Below, piece after piece: positions 27,864 to 35,486 of a stretch of 64,000 nt of DNA (positions are counted from its first letter, which is position 1; every line of letters begins with the position of its first letter). The stretch spans positions 248,001 through 312,000 of the forward strand of contig DATAJS010000010.1 of NCBI GenBank assembly GCA_036262035.1. The letters run 5' to 3'. Source of the DNA: Burkholderiales bacterium. Its GTDB lineage: Bacteria > Pseudomonadota > Gammaproteobacteria > Burkholderiales > SG8-41. Position numbers and translations under genes: made by a program. Under the pieces are notes generated by a model. The model ran no database searches. It was not told the origin of the DNA and worked only from the letters and a program-made list of their open reading frames with translations.

Positions 27864-28799
27864 ATGTCCACTCTCATCTGCGGCTCGATCGCGTACGACA
27901 CCATCATGGTGTTCAGCGACCGCTTCAAGAATCACATCCTTCCCGACCAGCTCCACATCCTCAACGTCGCGTTTCTGGTGCCGGACATGCGGCGCGAGTT
28001 CGGCGGCTGCGCGGGCAACATCGCCTACTCGCTGAAGATGCTCGGCGGCGAGCCGCTGATCATGGCGACGGTCGGCGACGATTACGGGCCGTACGAAGAG
28101 CGTCTCGACGCGCTCGCCATACCGCAGACGTACATCCGCAAGGTCGAAGGCACGTACACCGCGCAGGCGTTCATCACGACCGATCTCGACGACAACCAGA
28201 TCACCGCGTTCCATCCGGGCGCGATGAACGAGTCGCACCGGAACCACGTGGGCGACGCCCAGAGCGCGACGCTCGGCATCATCGCGCCCGACGGCCGGGA
28301 GGGGATGCTGCAGCACGCGCGCGAGTACGACGAGGCGGGCGTGCCTTTCGTCTTCGATCCCGGCCAGGGCCTGCCGATGTTCGACGGCGCGGAGCTGCTC
28401 GAATTCATCCGCATGGCCGAGTACGTGACGGTCAACGATTACGAAGCGCAGTTGATCCAGGAGCGCACCGGCAAGACGGTCGAGCAGCTCTCCAAGCTCG
28501 TGAAGGCTTTCATCGTGACGCTGGGCGCGAAAGGCTCGCTGATCTACAGCGGCGCCGAGCGGATTGAGATCCCGAGTGTGAAGCCGGAGGCCGTGGTCGA
28601 TCCGACCGGCTGCGGCGACGCTTTCAGGGCCGGGCTCCTCTACGGCCTCGCCGCGGATTACGATTGGCAGACGACCGGCCGCCTCGCGTCGCTGCTGGGC
28701 TCGATCAAGATCGCGCAGCGCGGCGGACAGAATCACCGCTTCACGCCCGACGAGATCGCGCAGCGCTTCCGCGACGCGTTCGGCCGCGCGCTTGCCTGA
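27864..28799 (+). CDS. PfkB-family carbohydrate/nucleoside kinase
   Basis: A 311-residue ribokinase-fold kinase. The N-terminal motif is the family GGxxxN variant (FGGCAGNIAYSLKMLGGEP), and the C-terminal catalytic motif is VDPTGCGDAFRAGLLYGL with the catalytic aspartate. ITAFHPGAMNESH resembles adenosine kinase-type proteins found in proteobacteria. The substrate is probably adenosine or a related nucleoside or sugar, but this cannot be settled from sequence. Confidence 0.88.
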   Translation: MSTLICGSIAYDTIMVFSDRFKNHILPDQLHILNVAFLVPDMRREFGGCAGNIAYSLKMLGGEPLIMATVGDDYGPYEERLDALAIPQTYIRKVEGTYTAQAFITTDLDDNQITAFHPGAMNESHRNHVGDAQSATLGIIAPDGREGMLQHAREYDEAGVPFVFDPGQGLPMFDGAELLEFIRMAEYVTVNDYEAQLIQERTGKTVEQLSKLVKAFIVTLGAKGSLIYSGAERIEIPSVKPEAVVDPTGCGDAFRAGLLYGLAADYDWQTTGRLASLLGSIKIAQRGGQNHRFTPDEIAQRFRDAFGRALA

Positions 28800-28814
28800 A
28801 CGAAAGGACCGGCC

Positions 28815-29270
28815 ATGAGCAAATCCGCAATCATCCTCGCCGCCGCGGTGCTGGCGACCGCGCTGAGCGGCTGCGCGCCCGGGCTCGGCGGCAGCTCGTA
28901 CAGCCGCGAGCAGGCGCGCCGCGAGCAGACCGTGCGCATGGGTTACGTCGAGAGCGTGCGCGAAGTGAAGATCGAAGGCACGCGCAGCGGCGTCGGCGCC
29001 GCGACCGGCGCGGTAGCCGGCGGCATCGGCGGCAGCACGATCGGGCACGGCCGCGGCTCCGCGGTCGCGGCGGTCGCCGGCGCGGTCGTCGGCGGCATCG
29101 CGGGCCAGGCGGCGGAGCAGGGACTCACCGCCAGGCGCGGCGTCGAGGTCACCGTCAAGCTCGATAACGGCACGATGCTCGCGATCACGCAGGAAGCCGA
29201 CGAGACCTTCCGCCCCGGCGACCGCGTGAGAATCCTCTCCGACGGCGCGACATCGCGTGTCACTCGCTAA
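28815..29270 (+). CDS. Glycine-zipper outer-membrane lipoprotein (SlyB/PcpA-like)
   Basis: A 151-residue lipoprotein with a signal peptide and lipobox (LATALSGC, about residue 20). A glycine-zipper 2TM region follows (GAATGAVAGGIGGS and AVAGAVVGGIAGQAAEQG). The C-terminal beta-rich part contains VTVKLDNGTMLAI. SlyB-type proteins sit in the outer membrane and respond to envelope stress or low magnesium in enterics. A GAAAGG ribosome-binding site precedes the ATG. Confidence 0.88.
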   Translation: MSKSAIILAAAVLATALSGCAPGLGGSSYSREQARREQTVRMGYVESVREVKIEGTRSGVGAATGAVAGGIGGSTIGHGRGSAVAAVAGAVVGGIAGQAAEQGLTARRGVEVTVKLDNGTMLAITQEADETFRPGDRVRILSDGATSRVTR

Positions 29271-29368
29271 GCACGACTTCGCGACGACGCGGCAAGCGAT
29301 GAAGTCGACCATGCCCGGGTCGCGTCGTCGCGTCGTTTCCGGCGCGCAGCGCATGTCGTCCTGACGAC

Positions 29369-30103
29369 ATGCGCTGGCTGCGCATCGCGCGGCTCGCGCT
29401 GCACCTCGCGCGCGGCCTTTTCACCGCCGCGTTCCTTTTTCCGTTCCAGTCGCAGGCGACGCGCGATCGCGAGATCGGCGAGTGGGCCGCCGGCGTGCTC
29501 GACATCCTCGCGCTGCGCCTGACGGTGCACGGCGAGCTCGTGAAGGCGCGCCCGCTGATGCTCGTCGCGAACCACGTCTCGTGGCTCGACATCTTCGCGA
29601 TGCAGTCGGTGGCGCCGGTGCGCTTCGTCGCGAAATCGGAGGTGAGGCGCTGGCCGCTGGTCGGCTGGCTCTCCGCGCGCGCGGGCACGCTGTTCATCGA
29701 GCAATCGCGCCGTCACGATACGCTGCGCATCAACAAGCTCGTCGGCGAATCGCTTCGGAGCGGAGAGGTGTTCGCGGTGTTTCCCGAAGGCACGACGACC
29801 GACGGCTCGCGCCTGCTGAAATTCCACGCCTCGCTGCTCGCGCCCGCCTTGCAGGTCGGCGCGACCTTACAGCCCGCGGCGATACGTTTCACGCGGGAAG
29901 ACGGGACGCTGTGCACCGAAGCCGCGTTCGACGGTGTGCGCTCGGTGTGGGACGTGGTGCTCGGCGTCACGCGGCACCGGACGGTGAACGTGTCTCTCAC
30001 GTTCATGCCGCCGCTCGCGACCGACGGCTACCATCGCCGCGAGCTGGCGACCTACGCGCGCGAAGCTATCCGTCTGACGCTCGGCCTGGGACCCTCTGAA
30101 TAA
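29369..30103 (+). CDS. plsC: 1-acyl-sn-glycerol-3-phosphate acyltransferase
   Basis: A 244-residue membrane-associated acyltransferase that makes phosphatidate from lysophosphatidate. The catalytic motif NHVSWLD lies near residue 68. The second glycerophosphate-binding motif is FPEGTTTDGSRLL. An N-terminal hydrophobic helix is also seen. The last codons (GPSE and stop) are encoded by the left terminal repeat of the MITE-like element downstream, so the native C-terminus may have been replaced. Confidence 0.9.
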   Translation: MRWLRIARLALHLARGLFTAAFLFPFQSQATRDREIGEWAAGVLDILALRLTVHGELVKARPLMLVANHVSWLDIFAMQSVAPVRFVAKSEVRRWPLVGWLSARAGTLFIEQSRRHDTLRINKLVGESLRSGEVFAVFPEGTTTDGSRLLKFHASLLAPALQVGATLQPAAIRFTREDGTLCTEAAFDGVRSVWDVVLGVTRHRTVNVSLTFMPPLATDGYHRRELATYAREAIRLTLGLGPSE

Positions 30104-30357
30104 GTCCCGCGCGGGACGCGTTACGACCAAAACGCGATGGATGCTAGGAGCGACGCGAAGCCAATATGTCGATATTGGCGAGCGGCGCGACGACGCAGAC
30201 GCGCGTTTTGGTCGTAACCCGAAGGGAGGGCGGCTTTGCGGGCGCATTTCGTCGTCGGGATCGCTTGCAATATCGACATATTGCCGCGCGCTCTCCTCCT
30301 AGAACTGCCTCCCGCAAAGACGCCCTCGCGCCCGCGCGGGACTTATTCAGAGGGTCC
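30089..30357. mobile_element. MITE-like element with 27-bp terminal inverted repeats
   Basis: A 269-bp element with identical 27-bp inverted ends (30089-30115 and 30331-30357, core CTCTGAATAAGTCCCGCGCG). Internal inverted arms are GTTACGACCAAAACGCG (30120-30136 against 30202-30218), a near-palindromic CAATATGTCGATATTG (30162-30177) repeated in inverse at 30268-30283, and GGAGGGCGGCTTTGCGGG near 30225 against its complement near 30310. No transposase frame was seen. The ends supply the last codons and stops of plsC and apaH. No clear target duplication was found. Confidence 0.75.
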
Positions 30358-31158
30358 GTAAGCCGAGCAGTCGGTCTGAAACAGACGCCGATCTTCGAGC
30401 CGAAGCGCGCTGAGCTGGCGTCCCCATACGCAGCCGGTGTCGATGCTGAGGAGATCGGGCTCGAGCATGAGCCCGAGCGCGGCCCAGTGGCCGCACACGA
30501 TCGGCGTTCCCGCGCTCCGGCGTCCGTGCACCTCGAACCACGGCATGTAGCCCTCGGGCGCGCCGTCGAGACCGGTCTTGTGGCTGAACTCCATGCGGCC
30601 GCTCGCGTCGACGAGGCGGATGCGCGTCATCGCGTTGATGATCGTGCGCAGGCGGTCGTAACCGGTCAGGGCGTCGTCCCACGCGTCGGGCGTGTTGCCG
30701 TACATGTGACGGAAGAGCCCGCCGTCGTTCGCCGCGAGCGCGCTCTCGACTTCGCGGGCGAGTGAGTGCGCTTCTGGAATCGTCCACTGCGGCAGCAGCC
30801 CCGCATGCACCATCGCGTAGCCGTTCTCGACGTGCATGAGCTTGCGCGTGCGCAGGAACTCGAGGAGCTCGTCACGATCGGGCGCGTTGAGGATGTCGTC
30901 GACGGTGTCGCCGCGGTGCGGCTTGGCGAACCCCGCCGCGACCACGAGCAGCGCGAGGTCGTGATTGCCGAGCACGCAGACCGCGCGGTCCCCGAGGCTC
31001 TTCACGAAGCGCAGCGTCTCGGCCGACTTCGGACCGCGGTTGACGAGGTCGCCCACGAGCCACAGTGCGTCCGCCGCCGGGTCGAACGCGACCGCGTCGA
31101 GCAGCGTGCGCAGCTCGTCGTAGCAGCCCTGCACGTCGCCGATGGCGTAAGTGGACAT
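30343..31158 (-). CDS. apaH: Symmetrical bis(5'-nucleosyl)-tetraphosphatase
   Basis: A 271-residue metallophosphatase that cleaves Ap4A to two ADP. Conserved metal-binding motifs are in order: GDVQGCYDEL, GDLVNRGPKS and GNHDLALL. HAGLLPQW and the ApaH segment GYMPWFEVHGRRS follow. It controls dinucleotide alarmone levels and RNA Np4-caps. The terminal GPSE and stop codon lie in the right arm of the MITE-like element, mirroring plsC. Confidence 0.96.
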   Translation of the reverse strand: MSTYAIGDVQGCYDELRTLLDAVAFDPAADALWLVGDLVNRGPKSAETLRFVKSLGDRAVCVLGNHDLALLVVAAGFAKPHRGDTVDDILNAPDRDELLEFLRTRKLMHVENGYAMVHAGLLPQWTIPEAHSLAREVESALAANDGGLFRHMYGNTPDAWDDALTGYDRLRTIINAMTRIRLVDASGRMEFSHKTGLDGAPEGYMPWFEVHGRRSAGTPIVCGHWAALGLMLEPDLLSIDTGCVWGRQLSALRLEDRRLFQTDCSAYGPSE

Positions 31159-31166
31159 TTTGAGGG

Positions 31167-31256
31167 GTGAAATGCGAAACGTGAAACGAAAAGGGCGCAG
31201 CCCGCGCTACGCCCTGGTGTTCAACCCGCTATGACGTTTCACATTTCACGTTTCAC
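31167..31256. repeat. Heptamer hairpin (GTGAAAC type) between apaH and the cytochrome gene
   Basis: The left arm (31167-31188) and an inverted right arm (31235-31256) of GTGAAAC-like units flank a loop that again contains GTGTTCAA. The right arm contains the TGA of the minus-strand cytochrome gene. It separates the cytochrome stop from the apaH start. Confidence 0.8.
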
Positions 31257-32101
31257 TTGCCCTGCGACGCCAGGTAATCCACCGCCGCCATGACGTCGGC
31301 GTCGGAGAGCGACATGTTGCCGCCCTTGGGCGGCATCGCGCCCTTGCCCTTGAGCGCGTGCTCGTGGAGCGTGTCGAGCCCCTGCTTGAGACGCGGCGCC
31401 CATGCGGCCTTGTCGCCGAGCTTCGGCGCGCCGGCGACGCCGGTGCCGTGGCACGCGGCGCAGTTCGCGTCGAAGATCGCCTTGCCCTTGTCGGAGCCGC
31501 CGGCGGCGGCGCCCGCGGCAGGCGCCGAAGGCGGTGCGCCCGCAGCGGCAGGCGCCGGTGCGGCAGCGGCGGGTGCGGCCGCGGTTTGCGCCGGTGCCGT
31601 CTTGACGGCCGGCTCGGTGAACTTCGCGCCGGCCTGGTTCGCCATGTAGGCGACCGCGCGCGCCAACTCGTCGTCGGTCAGCGCCGGGTTGCCGCCGCGC
31701 GGGGGCATGGCGCGGATGCCTTTGATCGCCATCTCGGTCAGGTGCTCGTGGCCCTGCTTGATGAGCGGTCCCCACACGGCCGCGTCGCCGATCTTGGGTG
31801 CGTTCAACGCGCCGGTCGCGTGGCACGCGCTGCACACCGAATCGACGATCTGCTTGCCGGTCTTCTGCCCCGGCACGTCGCTGCCTTCGGCGACGACGAC
31901 CTGCCCGACGGGCTTGAGCCGCTTCGCAATCGCTTCTTCCGAGAGCACCGTTGCGCCCGGCGATACGCTGCGAGTCGCGAGACCCGCGATGATCGAGATC
32001 AGCACGATCGGAATGACGAACGACAGGATGACGACCACGAGAAGTTGCTTCGGCGTCTTGATGAAAGTGGAATGCGCGTCGTGGGGATGATGCTCGCTCA
32101 T
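31253..32101 (-). CDS. Diheme c-type cytochrome (cytochrome c5 family)
   Basis: A 282-residue membrane-anchored cytochrome. An N-terminal hydrophobic anchor (residues 20-42) is followed by two cytochrome c5 domains joined by an alanine/proline linker (about 165-200). The haem motifs are CSACH (residues 90-94) and CAACH (214-218). Methionine ligands are likely in AMPPRGG and AMPPKGG. Both domains share the APK(I/L)GD...W.P..KQG pattern, so they arose by internal duplication. A periplasmic electron carrier to an oxidase or other reductase is likely. Confidence 0.9.
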   Translation of the reverse strand: MSEHHPHDAHSTFIKTPKQLLVVVILSFVIPIVLISIIAGLATRSVSPGATVLSEEAIAKRLKPVGQVVVAEGSDVPGQKTGKQIVDSVCSACHATGALNAPKIGDAAVWGPLIKQGHEHLTEMAIKGIRAMPPRGGNPALTDDELARAVAYMANQAGAKFTEPAVKTAPAQTAAAPAAAAPAPAAAGAPPSAPAAGAAAGGSDKGKAIFDANCAACHGTGVAGAPKLGDKAAWAPRLKQGLDTLHEHALKGKGAMPPKGGNMSLSDADVMAAVDYLASQGK

Positions 32102-32202
32102 GCAGGTTTCCCGCGTATAAGACAGACGAAAACCGCCGATTATAGCGGGGAGCCGGGTGCGGGTAAAACCTTGATTTGAGGCGTGTTACAATCGCCGGTC
32201 AC

Positions 32203-32279
32203 GCGCTCGTAGCTCAGCTGGATAGAGTATCGGCCTCCGAAGCCGAGGGTCGTGGGTTCGAATCCCGCCGAGCGCGCCA
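32203..32279 (+). tRNA. tRNA-Arg (anticodon CCG)
   Basis: A complete 77-nt cloverleaf: acceptor GCGCTCG pairing with CGAGCGC, a D arm with AGCTGGATA, anticodon stem TCGGC/GCCGA with loop CTCCGAA (anticodon CCG, reading CGG). The T arm is GTGGG TTCGAAT CCCGC, with an encoded CCA end. A TACAAT box about 11 bases upstream may be its -10 element, though no clear -35 was seen. Confidence 0.95.
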
Positions 32280-32287
32280 GTCAGAAA

Positions 32288-32379
32288 GTCAAAATGGATT
32301 CCGGATCACTTCGCGCTGCCGCGCGGTCCGGAATGACGACCATGGCGTCATTCCCGCGAAGGCGGGAAGCCATTTTGAC
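32288..32379. repeat. dRS3-like elements downstream of tRNA-Arg
   Basis: Two units: one with TCCGGATCACTTCG...GTCCGGAAT (32288-32337) and one with ATTCCCGCGAAGGCGGGAAG (32347-32379), facing each other around ACCATG. No coding potential was seen in this gap up to the terminator. Confidence 0.75.
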
Positions 32380-32398
32380 CCGTGACGTCCAAACAAAA

Positions 32399-32423
32399 AC
32401 GCCGGCATCTGCCGGCGTGTTTT
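32399..32423. terminator. Intrinsic terminator, possibly bidirectional
   Basis: Stem ACGCCGGC/GCCGGCGT with loop ATCT, preceded by AAAACA-rich sequence and followed by GTTTTCATT. It lies between tRNA-Arg and the minus-strand response regulator, and could serve both. Confidence 0.75.
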
Positions 32424-32445
32424 CATTCTGACCTCGCGCGCTGCT

Positions 32446-33069
32446 TCACGTCTTCACATCGTGGTTCGCGCGCGCGCTCTGGAACACCTGCGGCCACCAG
32501 CTCTCGAAATGCGCGCGCGTGCCGCGCGCGTCGATGAACGCCTTGTATGCCTTGGTGCGCGCGGTGCGCTCGACCGACGCAGCGGCGAGCGCTTTCCCGT
32601 GATCGCTTTGCGCGAGCGCGTATTCGAGGCGGCGCTCCAGCTCCTCCTGCACCGCGCGCTCTTCCTCGACTTTGGCGCGCAGGCTTTCGAGCTCGGCGAG
32701 CGAGAGGAACGCGCCGAGCTTCGCGCGCAGCGTCTTCGGATCGAGCGGCTTGCAGAGATACGCATTGGCGCCCGCGCGCAAGGCGCGTGCGCGATCCTGA
32801 TCGCGCGCCGCAGCCGTGCAGAAGACGATCGGCGCGTTCGGATCGGTCTTGCGGATTTCGCGGCAAAGCGCCGCCCCCGACCAGTCGGGCAACCAGTAAT
32901 CGAGGATGTAAGCGTGGAACGTCGTCGAGTTGACGTAACGGATCGCCTCGAAGGCGGTGGCCGCGAAGATCAGCGTGTGATCCGGCAGCACTTCCTGGAG
33001 CAGGTTGCAGAACTCCGGATCGTCGTCGACGACGAGGACGGTGCGGTGGGGCAGCGCGCGTTCGGACAT
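32446..33069 (-). CDS. Response regulator (receiver domain with coiled-coil tail)
   Basis: A 207-residue protein with a complete receiver domain: acidic residues DDD at 15-17, phosphoacceptor Asp57 in ILDYWLPDWSG, threonine in VFCTAA, lysine in LCKPLD. About 80 helical residues follow with likely coiled-coil character (ELESLRAKVEEERAVQEELE), and no recognised DNA-binding or enzymatic output. It probably acts by protein contact within the CheB/CheR signalling island. The ATG with an upstream GGAG was chosen; an upstream in-frame ATG would add 25 unrelated residues. Confidence 0.85.
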   Translation of the reverse strand: MSERALPHRTVLVVDDDPEFCNLLQEVLPDHTLIFAATAFEAIRYVNSTTFHAYILDYWLPDWSGAALCREIRKTDPNAPIVFCTAAARDQDRARALRAGANAYLCKPLDPKTLRAKLGAFLSLAELESLRAKVEEERAVQEELERRLEYALAQSDHGKALAAASVERTARTKAYKAFIDARGTRAHFESWWPQVFQSARANHDVKT

Positions 33070-33163
33070 TGGGAGGCTCCTCGGTGACTGCGTGATCAGA
33101 CCCGCGGACATTGTTCCAGTATGGTCCTTTTCTGCGATATGCAAAACCGGGCGTACCCCGGGG

Positions 33164-34192
33164 TCAGCCGCTGCCGCTCAGCCGGCCGGCCTCCGAGGTT
33201 TCGCTGCTCGTGAGCGCCAGCTCACGCAGAACGCCGATGCGCTGGTGCACCCCGCGCGCTTGCGCCGAGACGACGGCGGCCCCTGTCGCGTCGCCGGTGT
33301 CCGCGAGACGCGCGGCGCACTCGTTCAGCAGGGCCGCACTTTCCTGAAGTGTCTTGAGGGCCTGCCATAGCGTCGCTTCGGTTTTGGCCGTCAGCCCGTC
33401 CGCCAGCGCCTGCGTGCTGAAGCCGTGGCCGGTGTGGCAGCGGAAGCGGTCGACCTTGCCTTCGCGTATGCGGAACAACACGCCATTGCATTCCGGGCAC
33501 GTGTAAACGCTGGGGTCTCCGTATTCCATGATGCCCCTCTCGAAAGCGGAATCGGATGCCGACATGCCGATGTCGGTCTTGAGGCCCTCGCGATAGCCGG
33601 CCGAATCGGGTGGCTCCTTCGGCGGCGCCGTCATCACGAGCTCCGCGAGGATAGGCCCGATCTCGCGCGCCGGGAGCGAGTAATCGATGTCGGCGCGGCG
33701 CAGCGCCGACAGCGGCATCGAGCTCATCGCCGCCTCATGCGGATCCTGCACGATACCTATCCCGCCCACGCGCTTCAACGCGTACATGCCCGAGCTTCCG
33801 TCGGACAGCGATCCGGACAGGATTACGCCGATCGCGCGGGCACCGTACGAGCGGGCGGCCGACCGGAAAAGCACGTCGACCGATGGACGGTAGTGATTCT
33901 CCTTGGGCCCCCGCACCACGTGCACGCGGCCGTCCATCACGATGAGGTGGTGATCCGGCACCGCGACGTAGATGCGGCCGCCTGCGAGCGGCTCGCCGTG
34001 CGTCGCGGGCGCGGCCGGCAGCGGTCCCGCGCGATTCAGGATGAAGTCGAGGAGAGAGCGCTGGGTGGGCGCGGTATGCAGCACCACCAGGACTGCGGCG
34101 GGGAAATCGGCCGGGAGCCCTCCGGCGAATTCTTCGAGCGCACGTACGCCTCCCGCGGACGCACCGACTACGACCATACGTTCGGGCACCAT
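33164..34192 (-). CDS. CheB-type protein-glutamate methylesterase (no receiver domain)
   Basis: A 342-residue protein. Residues 1-190 form the CheB esterase/deamidase fold with the catalytic triad in VVGASAGG (Ser12), VVLHTAP (His39) and ILSGSLSDGSSG (Asp). The C-terminal part carries CPECNGVLF and RCHTGHGF, a likely zinc-ribbon-like cluster, then helices. There is no N-terminal receiver, so activity is not controlled by classical CheA phosphorylation on this chain. It is divergently encoded from a paralogue with the same layout. Confidence 0.88.
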   Translation of the reverse strand: MVPERMVVVGASAGGVRALEEFAGGLPADFPAAVLVVLHTAPTQRSLLDFILNRAGPLPAAPATHGEPLAGGRIYVAVPDHHLIVMDGRVHVVRGPKENHYRPSVDVLFRSAARSYGARAIGVILSGSLSDGSSGMYALKRVGGIGIVQDPHEAAMSSMPLSALRRADIDYSLPAREIGPILAELVMTAPPKEPPDSAGYREGLKTDIGMSASDSAFERGIMEYGDPSVYTCPECNGVLFRIREGKVDRFRCHTGHGFSTQALADGLTAKTEATLWQALKTLQESAALLNECAARLADTGDATGAAVVSAQARGVHQRIGVLRELALTSSETSEAGRLSGSG

Positions 34193-34385
34193 CGCGAGCT
34201 CGTGCAGAATTTACGATGCGCGAATGTTGCAAGCCGTACGCCGTGCACGCGGAGGGGCTACCGGCATGCTCGCGGGAGAGTCCGGCCGTATCCCATTCGA
34301 CCGCCTGCGCCGCACGCTGATTGCATAAGACGCTCACGCGCGATTTTGCAGCGCGGGCGCGGCAGCGATCCTGCACGGAGGCCCT

Positions 34386-35399
34386 GTGGTTCCACCTGAA
34401 ACGAGCGACAAGAACGGCGCGCGCCGCGACATCGTCGTGATCGGCGCTTCGGCCGGCGGCGTCGAGGCGATCGTCGGGGTCATGCGCGATCTGCCGGCCG
34501 ACATCGCAGCGTCGTTTTTCGTCGTGTCACACGTGCTGCCCGAAGCCGGTAGTCACCTGCTCGACGCGCTCAATACGATGGGTCCGCTGCCGGCCAGACA
34601 CGCCGAAGACGGCGAAGAGTTCAAGCACGGCGTCATCTACGTGGCGCCGCCGGACCGGCATCTGCTCGTCAAGCGCGACCACGTGCGGGTCACCCGCGGG
34701 CCACGGGAAAACCGCTGGCGGCCGGCCATCGACCCGCTGTTTCGCTCGGCCGCGGTCGCTCACGGTCCGTGCGCTGTGGGCATCGTGCTCTCGGGCATGC
34801 TCGACGACGGAACGTCCGGCCTGGCGGCGATCAAGCGCTGCGGCGGTATCGCGATCGTCCAGGATCCCGACGATGCGGCTTTCCCCGAGATGCCGCGCAC
34901 CGCGCTCGCCAACGTCGATGTCGACCACCGGCTGAGGGTGGCGGACATCGCGCCGGTGCTGTCGGGGCTGGTGTCCGAAAGCGTCGGCGAGCGCGCCGCG
35001 CCGCCGGCCGATATCGTGGCGGAGGCGCGCATCGCCGAAACCGGATACAGCGACGAAACCGTCACCGCCGGCCTTGGGGAGCTCACGGCGTTGTCGTGTC
35101 CCGAATGCGGCGGGCCACTCTGGCAGCGCGACGGCAAAGCGCATACGCGCTATCGCTGCCGCGTCGGTCACGCCTACGGCGACGCATCGCTGCTCTCGGC
35201 GCAGGACGAGGTGCTCGAAAGCGCGGTATGGGCCGCGATCCGGGTGTTCGACCAGCGTGCGAACGTGCTCGCCACCATGGCCGAAAAAGATCGCCACGCG
35301 CAGCGCGCGCGCTCCGCGGCGCACCACGAGTCGCTGGCGCGGGAGGCGCGCGGGCACGCCACGACCCTGCGGGGATTTCTCATGCGACGCAGCGAGTGA
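34386..35399 (+). CDS. CheB-type methylesterase paralogue
   Basis: A 337-residue protein with the same architecture as its divergent neighbour: catalytic Ser22 in VIGASAGG, His49 in VVSHVLPE, aspartate in VLSGMLDDGTSG. A zinc-ribbon-like CPECGGPLW...RCRVGHAY segment and a helical tail follow. The GTG start is backed by a GGAGG ribosome-binding site seven bases upstream. The 193-bp gap to the divergent gene shows no other gene. Confidence 0.88.
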   Translation: MVPPETSDKNGARRDIVVIGASAGGVEAIVGVMRDLPADIAASFFVVSHVLPEAGSHLLDALNTMGPLPARHAEDGEEFKHGVIYVAPPDRHLLVKRDHVRVTRGPRENRWRPAIDPLFRSAAVAHGPCAVGIVLSGMLDDGTSGLAAIKRCGGIAIVQDPDDAAFPEMPRTALANVDVDHRLRVADIAPVLSGLVSESVGERAAPPADIVAEARIAETGYSDETVTAGLGELTALSCPECGGPLWQRDGKAHTRYRCRVGHAYGDASLLSAQDEVLESAVWAAIRVFDQRANVLATMAEKDRHAQRARSAAHHESLAREARGHATTLRGFLMRRSE

Positions 35400-35486
35400 A
35401 AGGCCACGCGAAAACCCGCAGGGATAATCCCGCTTGAAATAAACTCGGGGCTGGCGCAGTCTCCAACCACGCCGAGAGCACGAGAG

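Noticed and set aside
30166-30765. Plus-strand open frame starting in the MITE-like element and running over apaH
   Set aside because: Most of it is antisense to the conserved apaH sequence and no family motif is visible; the start lies in an inverted repeat.
32171-32192. TTGATT and TACAAT as a tRNA-Arg promoter
   Set aside because: The boxes are only about 10 bases apart, too close for a sigma70 promoter; only the -10 box is plausible.
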